Source of the DNA: DATCHW01 sp036508135
Lineage (GTDB): Bacteria; Bacteroidota; Ignavibacteria; Tepidaquicellales; Tepidaquicellaceae
DNA: 5,525 nt
NCBI GenBank assembly: GCA_036508135.1
Contig: DATCHW010000194.1
Span: forward strand, 1-5,525
Direction: 5' to 3'
How positions within the stretch are numbered: position 1 is the first letter of the stretch; the number at the start of each line of letters is the position of its first letter. This document shows, one piece after another, positions 1 through 5,082 of the stretch. The notes under the pieces were generated by a model. The model searched no databases. It was given only the letters and a program-made list of their open reading frames with translations, and had not been told where the DNA came from. The position numbers were made by a program, and so were the translations under genes.

Positions 1-109
1 AGAAAGAATTAGTCAATATCTAAACCAACTTAACGAAAAACCAGTTCTATTTACATGGAGATATAAAATGGAAGAAATGGATGAAATGCCTGGTGGAATC
101 ACAATCTAA
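1..109 (+). CDS. C-terminal end of an unrecognised protein (5' end outside window)
   Basis: An open frame enters the window at base 2 and ends with TAA at 107-109, giving 35 residues. It reads as ordinary protein: a helical start (ERISQYLNQLNEKP), then an aromatic/basic stretch (VLFTWRYK), then an acidic, methionine-rich tail ending PGGITI. I do not recognise the family, and no domain can be assigned from so short a piece. It is the only convincing coding sequence in the first 1.4 kb and is followed by gene-poor, repeat-containing DNA, so it may mark the end of a conserved gene at the edge of an accessory region. That the frame is coding is inferred from its composition and lack of stops only. 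Confidence 0.45.
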   Translation, partial: ERISQYLNQLNEKPVLFTWRYKMEEMDEMPGGITI

Positions 110-592
110 AAAGGAATTAATTAGGAATCGATGCACTAGTAAGAGCAACTATTCTATTCCACGCACTCCCACCATTAATTTAATATTCTATTTTCCAACT
201 CCTCCAAAATGAACGAAAAAAGTTATAGACAGGAATTTACCGAAAATCCGAACTATTTCAAACACAGAAAAGCTTCAGGAGGCAGTACTGCGCAGCAGTG
301 CACATTACCATTGAAGACAAGATTAACTGAATGCCGATGCTCCCCCTCTAACAAACTCTTCTATATCAAGATCGACATGAGTGAGGTGAAGCGCGCCAAA
401 GGGTGCATTCATATGTGAAGACGCAAAAAGAAGACGACGATCAAACGTAGTTTTATAAATGTTAATTCCGAAAACAGTTTGGAGATAGATTATTCGAGGA
501 TGGTTAGGACTTATCGGCGGTGTATAGATTCCAAAATATGTTCACGAATATGAAATTTTGAGTCAAATCATCATTGAATTTCCATCTAAATA

Positions 593-673
593 ATGAATCT
601 TTTGGCATCACAGCTAGCTGATATATCCGAGCTGCTCCAAGCTAGGCAAAAGCAAAAACATTTAGTAAAGTGA
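593..673 (+). other. Very short open frame, possible gene remnant
   Basis: ATG to TGA gives 26 residues, beginning MNLLASQLADISELLQ and ending in a basic tail KQKHLVK. The amphipathic leucine pattern (L at 3, 4, 8, 14, 15) resembles the C-terminal helix of a real protein. There is a stop just upstream in frame and no clear Shine-Dalgarno sequence before the ATG. I do not recognise it. It could be the tail of a decayed gene, or chance. Confidence 0.18.
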
Positions 674-831
674 TTTATAACAAAAAGGTCAATTTATAAG
701 GATAAAATCGGGGATCCTAATAATATAGCATTTATAGTACTATTTTTTTTTCTGTTTATTATTATAAGGCAGGAACAACAGAATAACACATTTCAAAAAT
801 TGCATGTGTTACACCATATTTAGAAAATGAG

Positions 832-853
832 TTAATATGACAATGTCAAGCTA
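832..853 (+). repeat. Degenerate copy of the 1128-1149 element end
   Basis: Positions 832-853 match the right end of the inverted-repeat element at 1025-1145 in the same orientation, at about 18 of 22 bases; TGACA and GTCAAGCTA are shared exactly. It may be the surviving end of a second, decayed copy of the same element. Confidence 0.35.
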
Positions 854-1024
854 GAAGAACCAGAAAAAATTAAAAAAACTCAAAGAAAGTTGCTGCTGTT
901 AAAAGACATAGTAAAGAGGTACAACAATGTCAAAAAAGTAAAAATCGATGGCTAAAAATCCGCTACTTCTGCTGTTCGCGCCCACTTATTATAAAACAGA
1001 AATATTTTCGTCTCTAAAACCTAT

Positions 1025-1145
1025 CTTGACTATGTCACATTACCAGATGAAAACATCATCATTAGACCATATTAAACCAAATACCTTGTTTGCTGCGAAA
1101 TCGATGACAGCAAATGGAGTAACTGTCTAATGTGACATAGTCAAG
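1025..1145. mobile_element. 121 bp MITE-like element with 18 bp perfect inverted repeats and CTAT target duplication
   Basis: The terminal sequences CTTGACTATGTCACATTA (1025-1042) and its exact reverse complement (1128-1145) form 18 bp perfect inverted repeats. The tetranucleotide CTAT lies immediately outside both ends (1021-1024 and 1146-1149), as expected for a 4 bp target-site duplication. The 85 bp interior has no credible gene. This is the structure of a miniature inverted-repeat transposable element mobilised in trans by a full-length relative. Which IS family owns these ends cannot be told from sequence alone. A large DNA hairpin or bidirectional terminator is an alternative reading. 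Confidence 0.6.
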
Positions 1146-1453
1146 CTATACTACTAGAGATATATCAGTGTCCTTTCGATACATGTATCAAAAGTTACTG
1201 GCTTTGTAAATCTAAAAATTTGGATTTTTTTGGCAATTGTTTGACACAAACACGTGTCTCCAGATATATCAGAAAACTAATATAAATTATAATATTAACT
1301 AGGAATCGTTACGCTGAATACAAATAAAAAAAATATATGACTGTTGCGACGGATATATCGGCATATGAGAAGTAGATGGTCTATAACCAACATGTTCATT
1401 AAGATTGACAAAATGCGTTTTTGAAATCATCGTAGATATTATGAGTACAGGCA

Positions 1454-1657
1454 TTGCTAACATCAAATGCAGCAGCCGAAAGAAGAAATGAATACGTCAA
1501 AGATTCTGTGTTCCAGGGCCCTGAAGCGGATACTGGAATTGAAAGCCTCCCTGTTGATCAACTGGAATTAAGGCAACTCGAGGAGGAAAGTAGGCCCGAC
1601 AGTTGTAGCAGCAAGTATTCCGTGTTTGAAATTGAGTTAAAAGCTAAGAAGGGTTAA
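1454..1657 (+). CDS. Hypothetical small acidic protein, possibly a 5'-truncated remnant
   Basis: This is a 67-residue frame starting at a TTG, ending TAA at 1655-1657. The composition is protein-like and hydrophilic: a central stretch QGPEADTGIESLPVDQLE, a glutamate cluster QLEEESRPDS, and a basic end ELKAKKG. Its base composition is visibly richer in G+C than the flanking intergenic DNA, which favours real or formerly real coding sequence. There is no Shine-Dalgarno sequence before the TTG, and an in-frame stop at 1442-1444 leaves no better start, so it is probably the tail of a longer gene. It converges on the integrase with only 13 bp between stop codons. No recognised domain; function unknown. 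Confidence 0.35.
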   Translation: MLTSNAAAERRNEYVKDSVFQGPEADTGIESLPVDQLELRQLEEESRPDSCSSKYSVFEIELKAKKG

Positions 1658-1670
1658 ATCCTCCTTTCTA

Positions 1671-2591
1671 TTACTCAAGTATGCTATTAAGATCCACAGG
1701 CGGCTCTTTCAGATTCTTTTTCATCCTTTCCAACATGCTGTCAAAGCCGGCTTCCATCTGGGCTCTAAATGCTTTCATTTTCTCATCGACTAGGAGATCT
1801 ACCATGCTATCAACGTTTTTCTCGTATTCTGCTCTCTCTGCCTGCTCGATAATAAGTTGCTCGCGAAGGTCTTGTAGTTCGCTCCTTTCAACCACATGCC
1901 AGGCAGTTTCAGCTTGTAGGATACCGTTTTCATGTTTTATTCGCTGATACTCAGGGCTTTCCGAAACATCTGCCTCTTTTTGTATGGTAAGATAAGGCAC
2001 ATATTTGAGATATATTTCTTTGAGTCCGTTTTCTGCTGAGGCTCTGTAGTACGCCGACCTTGTATCATCCTGAATGTGCCCCATCCAAAAATTCACAATG
2101 AAGGAATCTGCACCATTATTTAGAAGCGTGCTGTTGAAGTACTTCCTCATGTTGTGTGATCTGATTATGGACCATGTCCCGAAAGGTGCTGCTTTGCCTG
2201 CCTCGATTGCTAGATTTTGGTAGATATCAACTATTGCCGCTTCTGTGAGTTGTCTTAATTTGTCGTCTTTGGTTTTCAGGAACTCGGGTGGAATGCGACG
2301 GGGTATAAGAAGAAAATTCTCATCGCTGTAAACCTTTTGCTTTGCAAGTTGTTCCATTTTAGCTTTTGAGGATATCTTAGGCTTTTTATTCCGGGTTTCT
2401 AGGTAATAAATAACTGCTTTTGAAGATTCAGGGTTTAAAAATGTCACAAAATCGTACCCGACTTTTTCCCTGCGCAGTTTTAGTGTGGTAACTTCAGTTC
2501 CTGGATCATATCCTTTCTTAAAGTCACCTACTGTGAGATTGGATATCTCCTGAGCGCCTAATCCACTGCTAACACCTATAAGTACAATTGC
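1671..2591 (-). pseudogene. Tyrosine site-specific integrase, catalytic domain only; N-terminus removed at an IS6 end
   Basis: The minus-strand frame encodes 306 residues with the tyrosine-recombinase catalytic fold. The opening GVSSGLGAQEISNL is the box I region. Next comes the beta-hairpin with candidate catalytic lysine (LRREKVGYDF). Box II is SHNMRKYF, supplying His and Arg. MGH is followed nine residues later by the nucleophile Tyr in SAYYRA. A long charged coiled-coil-like tail follows (last ~90 residues). The N-terminal arm and core-binding domain (about 100 residues or more in relatives) are absent: homology stops exactly where the IS6 terminus begins at 2593. A GTG at 2447 could start a 258-residue product, but it lacks a Shine-Dalgarno sequence and would cut off box I, so I treat the gene as broken. 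In box I the usual arginine position (G-x-R) reads Gly-Leu-Gly, so the first catalytic Arg is absent or supplied differently. Before truncation it probably integrated and excised the host element. Confidence 0.8.
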
Positions 2592-2592
2592 T

Positions 2593-2657
2593 GGTTCCGT
2601 TGCAAAAACATTATTAATGGGATTTACTGAAATAAATAGAAATTTAGGAGTATATGT
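2593..2657 (+). mobile_element. Relic of an IS6-family element: first 65 bp of its left end
   Basis: These 65 bp are identical to 5386-5450, the start of the IS6-type element at the right edge of the window. They begin with the terminal repeat GGTTCCGTTGCAAAAA and run through the untranslated leader to just before the transposase start codon. Identity stops there and another IS6 terminus begins. The flanking octamers CAATTGCT (2585-2592) and CGATTGGA (5378-5385) differ, so the two copies reflect separate insertions or a rearrangement. This relic sits exactly at the broken end of the integrase. Confidence 0.8.
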
Positions 2658-2674
2658 GGTTCCGTTGCAAAAAA
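2658..2674. mobile_element. Second IS6-type terminus abutting the first
   Basis: GGTTCCGTTGCAAAAAA directly follows the 65 bp relic. Its first 16 bases repeat the terminus at 2593, but the sequence after it (TCTGGCTATTTGGCAG) differs from the left-end interior. The simplest reading is that it is the right end of an IS6 copy in the opposite orientation, of which an unknown length remains to the right. The nested arrangement suggests that one copy inserted into another, followed by deletion. Confidence 0.6.
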
Positions 2675-2775
2675 TCTGGCTATTTGGCAGCGTGTTAATT
2701 TTACTAAACTCCCAACTGACTAATAGGATTCGATGCTTACTGTAAAGTCGTTATTTATAAATAATATTTATATTT

Positions 2776-2795
2776 TTCTTTTCGTAACACGTTTT
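2776..2795 (-). repeat. Possible isolated ORB-like core
   Basis: TTCGTAACACGTTTT at 2781-2795 matches TTCGTAACATGTTCT inside the left origin box (4881-4895) at 13 of 15 bases, and the preceding pyrimidine run occupies the place of the C-run. It lacks the full G/C string. It may be a weak Orc1 binding site on the far side of the operon, a relic, or a chance match in AT-rich DNA. Confidence 0.3.
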
Positions 2796-2830
2796 AAAGC
2801 GAAAAATCAATGACACCAGACATTGTGGGG

Positions 2831-3020
2831 TAGTACCAGCTAAGCTGTCACCACCTGCAAAATAAGCCAACGCTAGCTGTTAAATTTTAATGGGAAAGGA
2901 AGTATACAGACTGGGATATTCAGAAAATCCTGTTTTTTTGTGATTGAAAACAAGGAGTACAGAGTCGATTAGAATTTAGTGTCATCTACTTTGCGGGTGG
3001 TGACAGCTATGCTGGTATTA
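2831..3020. mobile_element. 190 bp MITE-like element with imperfect 34 bp inverted repeats
   Basis: Left arm 2831-2864 and right arm 2987-3020 are inverted copies matching at 29 of 34 positions; the shared core reads AGCTGTCACCACC followed by GCAAA. The element begins and ends with TA, compatible with insertion at TA dinucleotides, though no longer flanking duplication is visible. The 122 bp interior contains no credible gene. This is structurally a non-autonomous transposon relative, with different ends from the element at 1025-1145. The parent IS family is not identifiable here. Confidence 0.55.
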
Positions 3021-3078
3021 GGCCTACATAGGGAAATGAAAGAACTTAAGAGGCAAAGCTTAATTGTTTTCCAGATAA

Positions 3079-3228
3079 TTTTACAAGATCAATTTTATAA
3101 AACAACTTTCTTATTTTACTTTTTCGCGGCGTTGGGCAAAAATACCCAAAATAAAAAAGACATTGGAAGATAAAGGTTATAGTACGGAAGGATTTATAGA
3201 GGGGTTGTTCGGGGTTAACGAATCCTAA
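3079..3228 (+). other. Open frame without a start, possible C-terminal gene remnant
   Basis: The frame runs open from just after a stop at 3076-3078 to TAA at 3226-3228. Its last third reads like protein (ending KTLEDKGYSTEGFIEGLFG and a few more residues), unlike the other AT-rich frames nearby. There is no initiation codon, and it overlaps the 3' end of the winged-helix gene on the opposite strand by 14 bp. It may be the tail of a gene destroyed when neighbouring elements inserted. I do not recognise a family, and chance is possible. Confidence 0.2.
3147..3162 (-). terminator. T-rich tract downstream of the orc1 operon
   Basis: On the minus strand, about 55 bp beyond the winged-helix gene, the sequence becomes T-rich (GTCTTTTTTATTTT). 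Archaeal RNA polymerase terminates at oligo-T tracts without needing a hairpin, so this is a plausible operon end. It rests on composition and position only. Confidence 0.35.
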
Positions 3229-3535
3229 ACTTCTCAAATTCCTTGCTAAAATAAATACCTGCTTCTATCTCGTCTAACGACATGATTTTTTTAACTACTC
3301 GATCTTTAATTTTGAAGAATCCAGATGTCTCTAAAATTTTCAATATTTCAAATACGTAACCCTGATCAAGTGGTTCTTTTTCTGCGAGAACACATAACTC
3401 ATTATATTTTATAAGAACATTATAAAACGTGATCGAGTTCTTTGATTTATTATTTCTCGCCAATTTAACTACACTTAACAAAACTAATTTTTGATTATAG
3501 TTTAGACATTCATTTATACTTTCGGATAAACTCAT
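3215..3535 (-). CDS. Stand-alone winged-helix protein homologous to the Orc1/Cdc6 DNA-binding domain
   Basis: The 106-residue product aligns over its length with the C-terminal winged-helix domain of the upstream Orc1/Cdc6. Both have KLVLLS followed by hydrophobics and KL, then Tyr, Leu-Cys, Lys-Glu-Pro, then an LE..G helix end, a VxxxxSL wing strand, and GIY or GLY near the end. There is no Walker A or B or any AAA+ part, so it cannot hydrolyse ATP. I start it at the ATG at 3533-3535 because GGGTG lies 6 nt upstream; a GTG three codons earlier lacks such a site. It begins 13 bp after the orc1 stop codon on the same strand, so the two are very likely co-transcribed. Homology to the initiator domain is read directly. 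A role in binding origin boxes, as helper, competitor or repressor of the initiator, is inference. A simple degenerate duplication is the alternative, but the frame and start signals are intact. Confidence 0.78.
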   Translation of the reverse strand: MSLSESINECLNYNQKLVLLSVVKLARNNKSKNSITFYNVLIKYNELCVLAEKEPLDQGYVFEILKILETSGFFKIKDRVVKKIMSLDEIEAGIYFSKEFEKFRIR

Positions 3536-3548
3536 TTTAAGCACCCGT

Positions 3549-4778
3549 TCAGATCATTGGATTAAACTCTGTGAGGTCTTCGAGGTCTTCGTCTGCATAT
3601 AAACCCACTTTTAATTGTGAAACGTCCTCAAGGTACAATGATAATACCCTTGTTACTCCACCCTTAATTCCCTTGTTTACTTTTACTGATTTTATAAGCT
3701 GTTGCGCTTCAAGAGAACCTATACATTTTGAAACTAAAGTACGGTGTCCGGGTTCTTTTTGTATTGCTTTACATAATTTTACGTACATTGCAGTAACATC
3801 CCCGGTTGTCGCGGATTCATTACAGGTTGTCAATTTAATAAGACTCAATAAAACTAATTTATGGTGCAGTGGGAGCTTTATTACAGAATCAATAACTTGG
3901 TCTTTCTGTACTTCCTTTTCAGCTTTTATTATGTGATCTACTGTAATTACTTTTGATTTTTCTTTTTCTGCTTTAATCGCAGCCGTATGTAATACCTTTA
4001 GGGCTTTTCTGATGTCTCCTGAAAACATTGCAGCATTGTGAGCGCACTTGATAAGAGCGTCTTCGTCTATTGTATTCGGGCTAAAGGCCAGATCAATTCT
4101 GTCTTTTAGAATGTGGTATATTTCATCTGTGTTATATGCAGGAAAACTAATCTTTTCAGCACCCAAAGAGGAAACAATTCTATTATCTAGCTTCTGTTCA
4201 AATTTAGAGCTGTTTGATAACCCAATTATCCTTATAAATCTATTTTCTTTGAGCTCATCATTTGATATAGCTCTGCTAAAATTATATAATAAGTCTTCGG
4301 AGCCCAAGAAATCAATTTCGTCTAAAATAACTATTAATGCTGTGTTTTTAGTATTCATAAGGTTAAACAAAGCATTATAATAATAATCCATTGAATAGCC
4401 GGTTTTCTTAATCTCCGTGAGGGGATCAAGGTATTGAATGAGTGTATAAAGAATTGCAGTCTGTGTATAAACCTTTTTACAGTGAATATACACCCAGTCA
4501 ACATTAACACCTATTGGGTTCTGTTCTAATTTGGCAGTTAAACTTTTAAGAACCATCTTTGAAACTACAGTTTTCCCACATCCACTGACACCAAATATTA
4601 AACCGTTATTAGGATACCCATGTCTAAATAATGGCCTTATAAGACCAGCTACTTCTAAAATCTGTTCATCCCTTCCTATAAGTCTAGGCGGGATATAATC
4701 AGGAGTCAGAACGTCGTTTCTTAGAATAATTCTATTTTCTTCATTGTCATCAAATATCGAGGGGTTTAAGAGACTCAT
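3549..4778 (-). CDS. Orc1/Cdc6 family replication initiator (AAA+ ATPase)
   Basis: This 409-residue protein has the size and domain order of archaeal Orc1/Cdc6, which binds origin boxes and promotes helicase (MCM) loading. Near the N-terminus is the family signature LTPDYIPPRLIGRDEQ (residues 24-39). Walker A GVSGCGKT is at 63-70, Walker B LDEID at 152-156, and sensor 1 Asn at about 189 in GLSNS. The candidate arginine finger is in LDNRIVSSLG (R200), and sensor 2 is in SGDIRKAL (R257). A C-terminal winged-helix domain spans about 294-390. All ATPase motifs are intact, so it should be functional. I start at the ATG at 4776-4778 because GGTGA lies 4 nt upstream; an ATG at 4809-4811 would add 11 residues but lacks a good ribosome site. 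An origin-like region lies immediately upstream and a stand-alone copy of its winged-helix domain immediately downstream. It is probably the initiator of this replicon rather than the chromosome. Confidence 0.94.
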   Translation of the reverse strand: MSLLNPSIFDDNEENRIILRNDVLTPDYIPPRLIGRDEQILEVAGLIRPLFRHGYPNNGLIFGVSGCGKTVVSKMVLKSLTAKLEQNPIGVNVDWVYIHCKKVYTQTAILYTLIQYLDPLTEIKKTGYSMDYYYNALFNLMNTKNTALIVILDEIDFLGSEDLLYNFSRAISNDELKENRFIRIIGLSNSSKFEQKLDNRIVSSLGAEKISFPAYNTDEIYHILKDRIDLAFSPNTIDEDALIKCAHNAAMFSGDIRKALKVLHTAAIKAEKEKSKVITVDHIIKAEKEVQKDQVIDSVIKLPLHHKLVLLSLIKLTTCNESATTGDVTAMYVKLCKAIQKEPGHRTLVSKCIGSLEAQQLIKSVKVNKGIKGGVTRVLSLYLEDVSQLKVGLYADEDLEDLTEFNPMI

Positions 4779-4782
4779 CTTT

Positions 4783-4787
4783 TCACC
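4783..4787 (-). promoter_or_regulatory. Ribosome binding site that decides the orc1 start
   Basis: GGTGA on the minus strand lies 4 nt before the ATG at 4778 and pairs with the archaeal 16S tail. The alternative ATG at 4811 has only a weak AGG upstream, so the shorter protein is preferred. Confidence 0.6.
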
Positions 4788-4792
4788 TTTTG

Positions 4793-4820
4793 TAACATGA
4801 TACCCATTCATAACATGATA
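4793..4820. repeat. Two TAACATGATA repeats in the orc1 leader
   Basis: TAACATGATA occurs at 4793-4802 and again at 4811-4820, 18 bp apart start to start, between the likely promoter and the start codon. Its core TAACATG also lies within the left origin box (4885-4891). The placement suggests operators by which the initiator (or its winged-helix companion) represses its own operon. The repeats are seen; the regulation is inferred. Confidence 0.5.
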
Positions 4821-4839
4821 GCCTATTATTCACGTGTTC

Positions 4840-4855
4840 TATTTAAAACTTTTTT
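4840..4855 (-). promoter_or_regulatory. Putative archaeal promoter of the orc1 operon
   Basis: On the minus strand a purine-rich A tract (possible BRE) precedes the TATA-like box GTTTTAAATA (4840-4849). Transcription would start about 25 nt downstream, near 4815-4820, giving a leader of about 40 nt that contains the TAACATGATA repeats. The near-palindrome GAACACGTGAA directly after the box resembles the origin-box core. Sequence-based only. Confidence 0.4.
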
Positions 4856-4869
4856 AATTCTATATCATC

Positions 4870-4897
4870 CTCCCCCCCCTTTCGTAACATGTTCTAC
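4870..4897 (-). repeat. Left ORB-like origin recognition box
   Basis: Read on the minus strand, this 28 bp element starts GTAGAACATGTTACGAAA and ends with eight G and AG. It matches the right box (5049-5076) at 23 of 28 positions in opposite orientation. It contains the palindrome AACATGTT followed by the G-string, the same two-part layout as known archaeal ORBs (a dyad element plus a G-rich string). It lies about 100 bp upstream of the orc1 start codon. Confidence 0.62.
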
Positions 4898-5048
4898 ATA
4901 GATAACTGATCTGAAGAATATCAATACAAAAGAAGAAAATTGAGATTAAATGCAAATAAATATATATAGTATTAATTTCATAACTTTTCAACATGGCAAT
5001 TAAGAAATTAATAAGTAATGGCTTATATTTTAGAACTCTAAAGTTCAT

Positions 5049-5076
5049 GTAGTTCATGTTCCAGAAGGGGGGGGAG
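5049..5076 (+). repeat. Right ORB-like origin recognition box
   Basis: The 28 bp element starts GTAGTTCATGTTCCAGAA and is followed by eight G and AG. It is the inverted partner of the left box (23 of 28 identical, both with exactly eight G). A tandem half-repeat AGTTCATGT lies just before and into it (5042-5050, 5051-5059), possibly an extra weak site. Confidence 0.62.
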
Positions 5077-5082
5077 AGGATA

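Larger units (their letters stand above)
110..1440. other. Gene-poor accessory stretch with decayed reading frames
   Basis: No full-length gene is visible on either strand. Only short frames occur. One is a 26-codon frame at 593-673 with a helical C-terminus-like sequence (beginning MNLLASQLADISELLQ). Another is an open, lysine-rich frame at 835-956 with no start codon. Both may be gene remnants or chance. Non-coding structure includes a run of nine T at 743-751 (possible archaeal terminator on the plus strand), a CTAT-flanked inverted-repeat element at 1025-1145, a related end at 832-853, and four GATATATC palindromes. It looks like an insertion-rich, degraded intergenic region. Confidence 0.6.
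4870..5076. other. Putative replication origin (ORB - AT-rich unwinding region - inverted ORB)
   Basis: Two inverted 28 bp boxes with G8 strings pointing outward enclose about 150 bp (4898-5048) of strikingly AT-rich DNA, including AAATAAATATATATAGT, with no gene on either strand. The block lies directly upstream of the orc1/cdc6 gene. Established knowledge: archaeal origins usually lie beside the initiator gene, with ORB elements in inverted orientation around an AT-rich duplex unwinding element. The match in layout is strong; that replication starts here is inference. Confidence 0.65.

Noticed and set aside
209..418. 69-codon plus-strand frame
   Set aside because: Irregular composition with many Cys/Lys/Arg/Thr, no ribosome site, no recognisable motif. 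Most likely chance.
948..1130. 60-codon plus-strand frame
   Set aside because: It ends inside the inverted-repeat element at 1025-1145 and includes one arm of it, so it is better explained by the repeat structure.
1681..1947. 88-codon plus-strand frame antisense to the integrase
   Set aside because: Ser/Cys-rich mirror of the integrase coiled-coil codons; an antisense shadow.
2979..3173. 64-codon plus-strand frame
   Set aside because: It begins within the right arm of the MITE-like element and runs into AT-rich DNA. No Shine-Dalgarno sequence and no motif.
3046..3237. 63-codon minus-strand frame
   Set aside because: Overlaps the end of the winged-helix gene in another frame; Phe/Lys-rich low-complexity product of AT-rich DNA.
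3571..4380. Two plus-strand frames antisense to orc1 (3571-3936, 4048-4380)
   Set aside because: They lie wholly inside the strongly supported orc1 gene and show no features of their own.
4778..4811. Upstream ATG at 4811 as the orc1 start
   Set aside because: Would add 11 residues but lacks a good ribosome site, whereas the ATG at 4778 has GGTGA 4 nt upstream. The extension would also overlap the TAACATGATA repeats.
4860..5057. 65-codon minus-strand frame with a hydrophobic stretch, across the putative origin
   Set aside because: Ile/Tyr/Leu content follows from AT-rich DNA, and the frame runs through one G8 box and into the other. The origin explanation is better.
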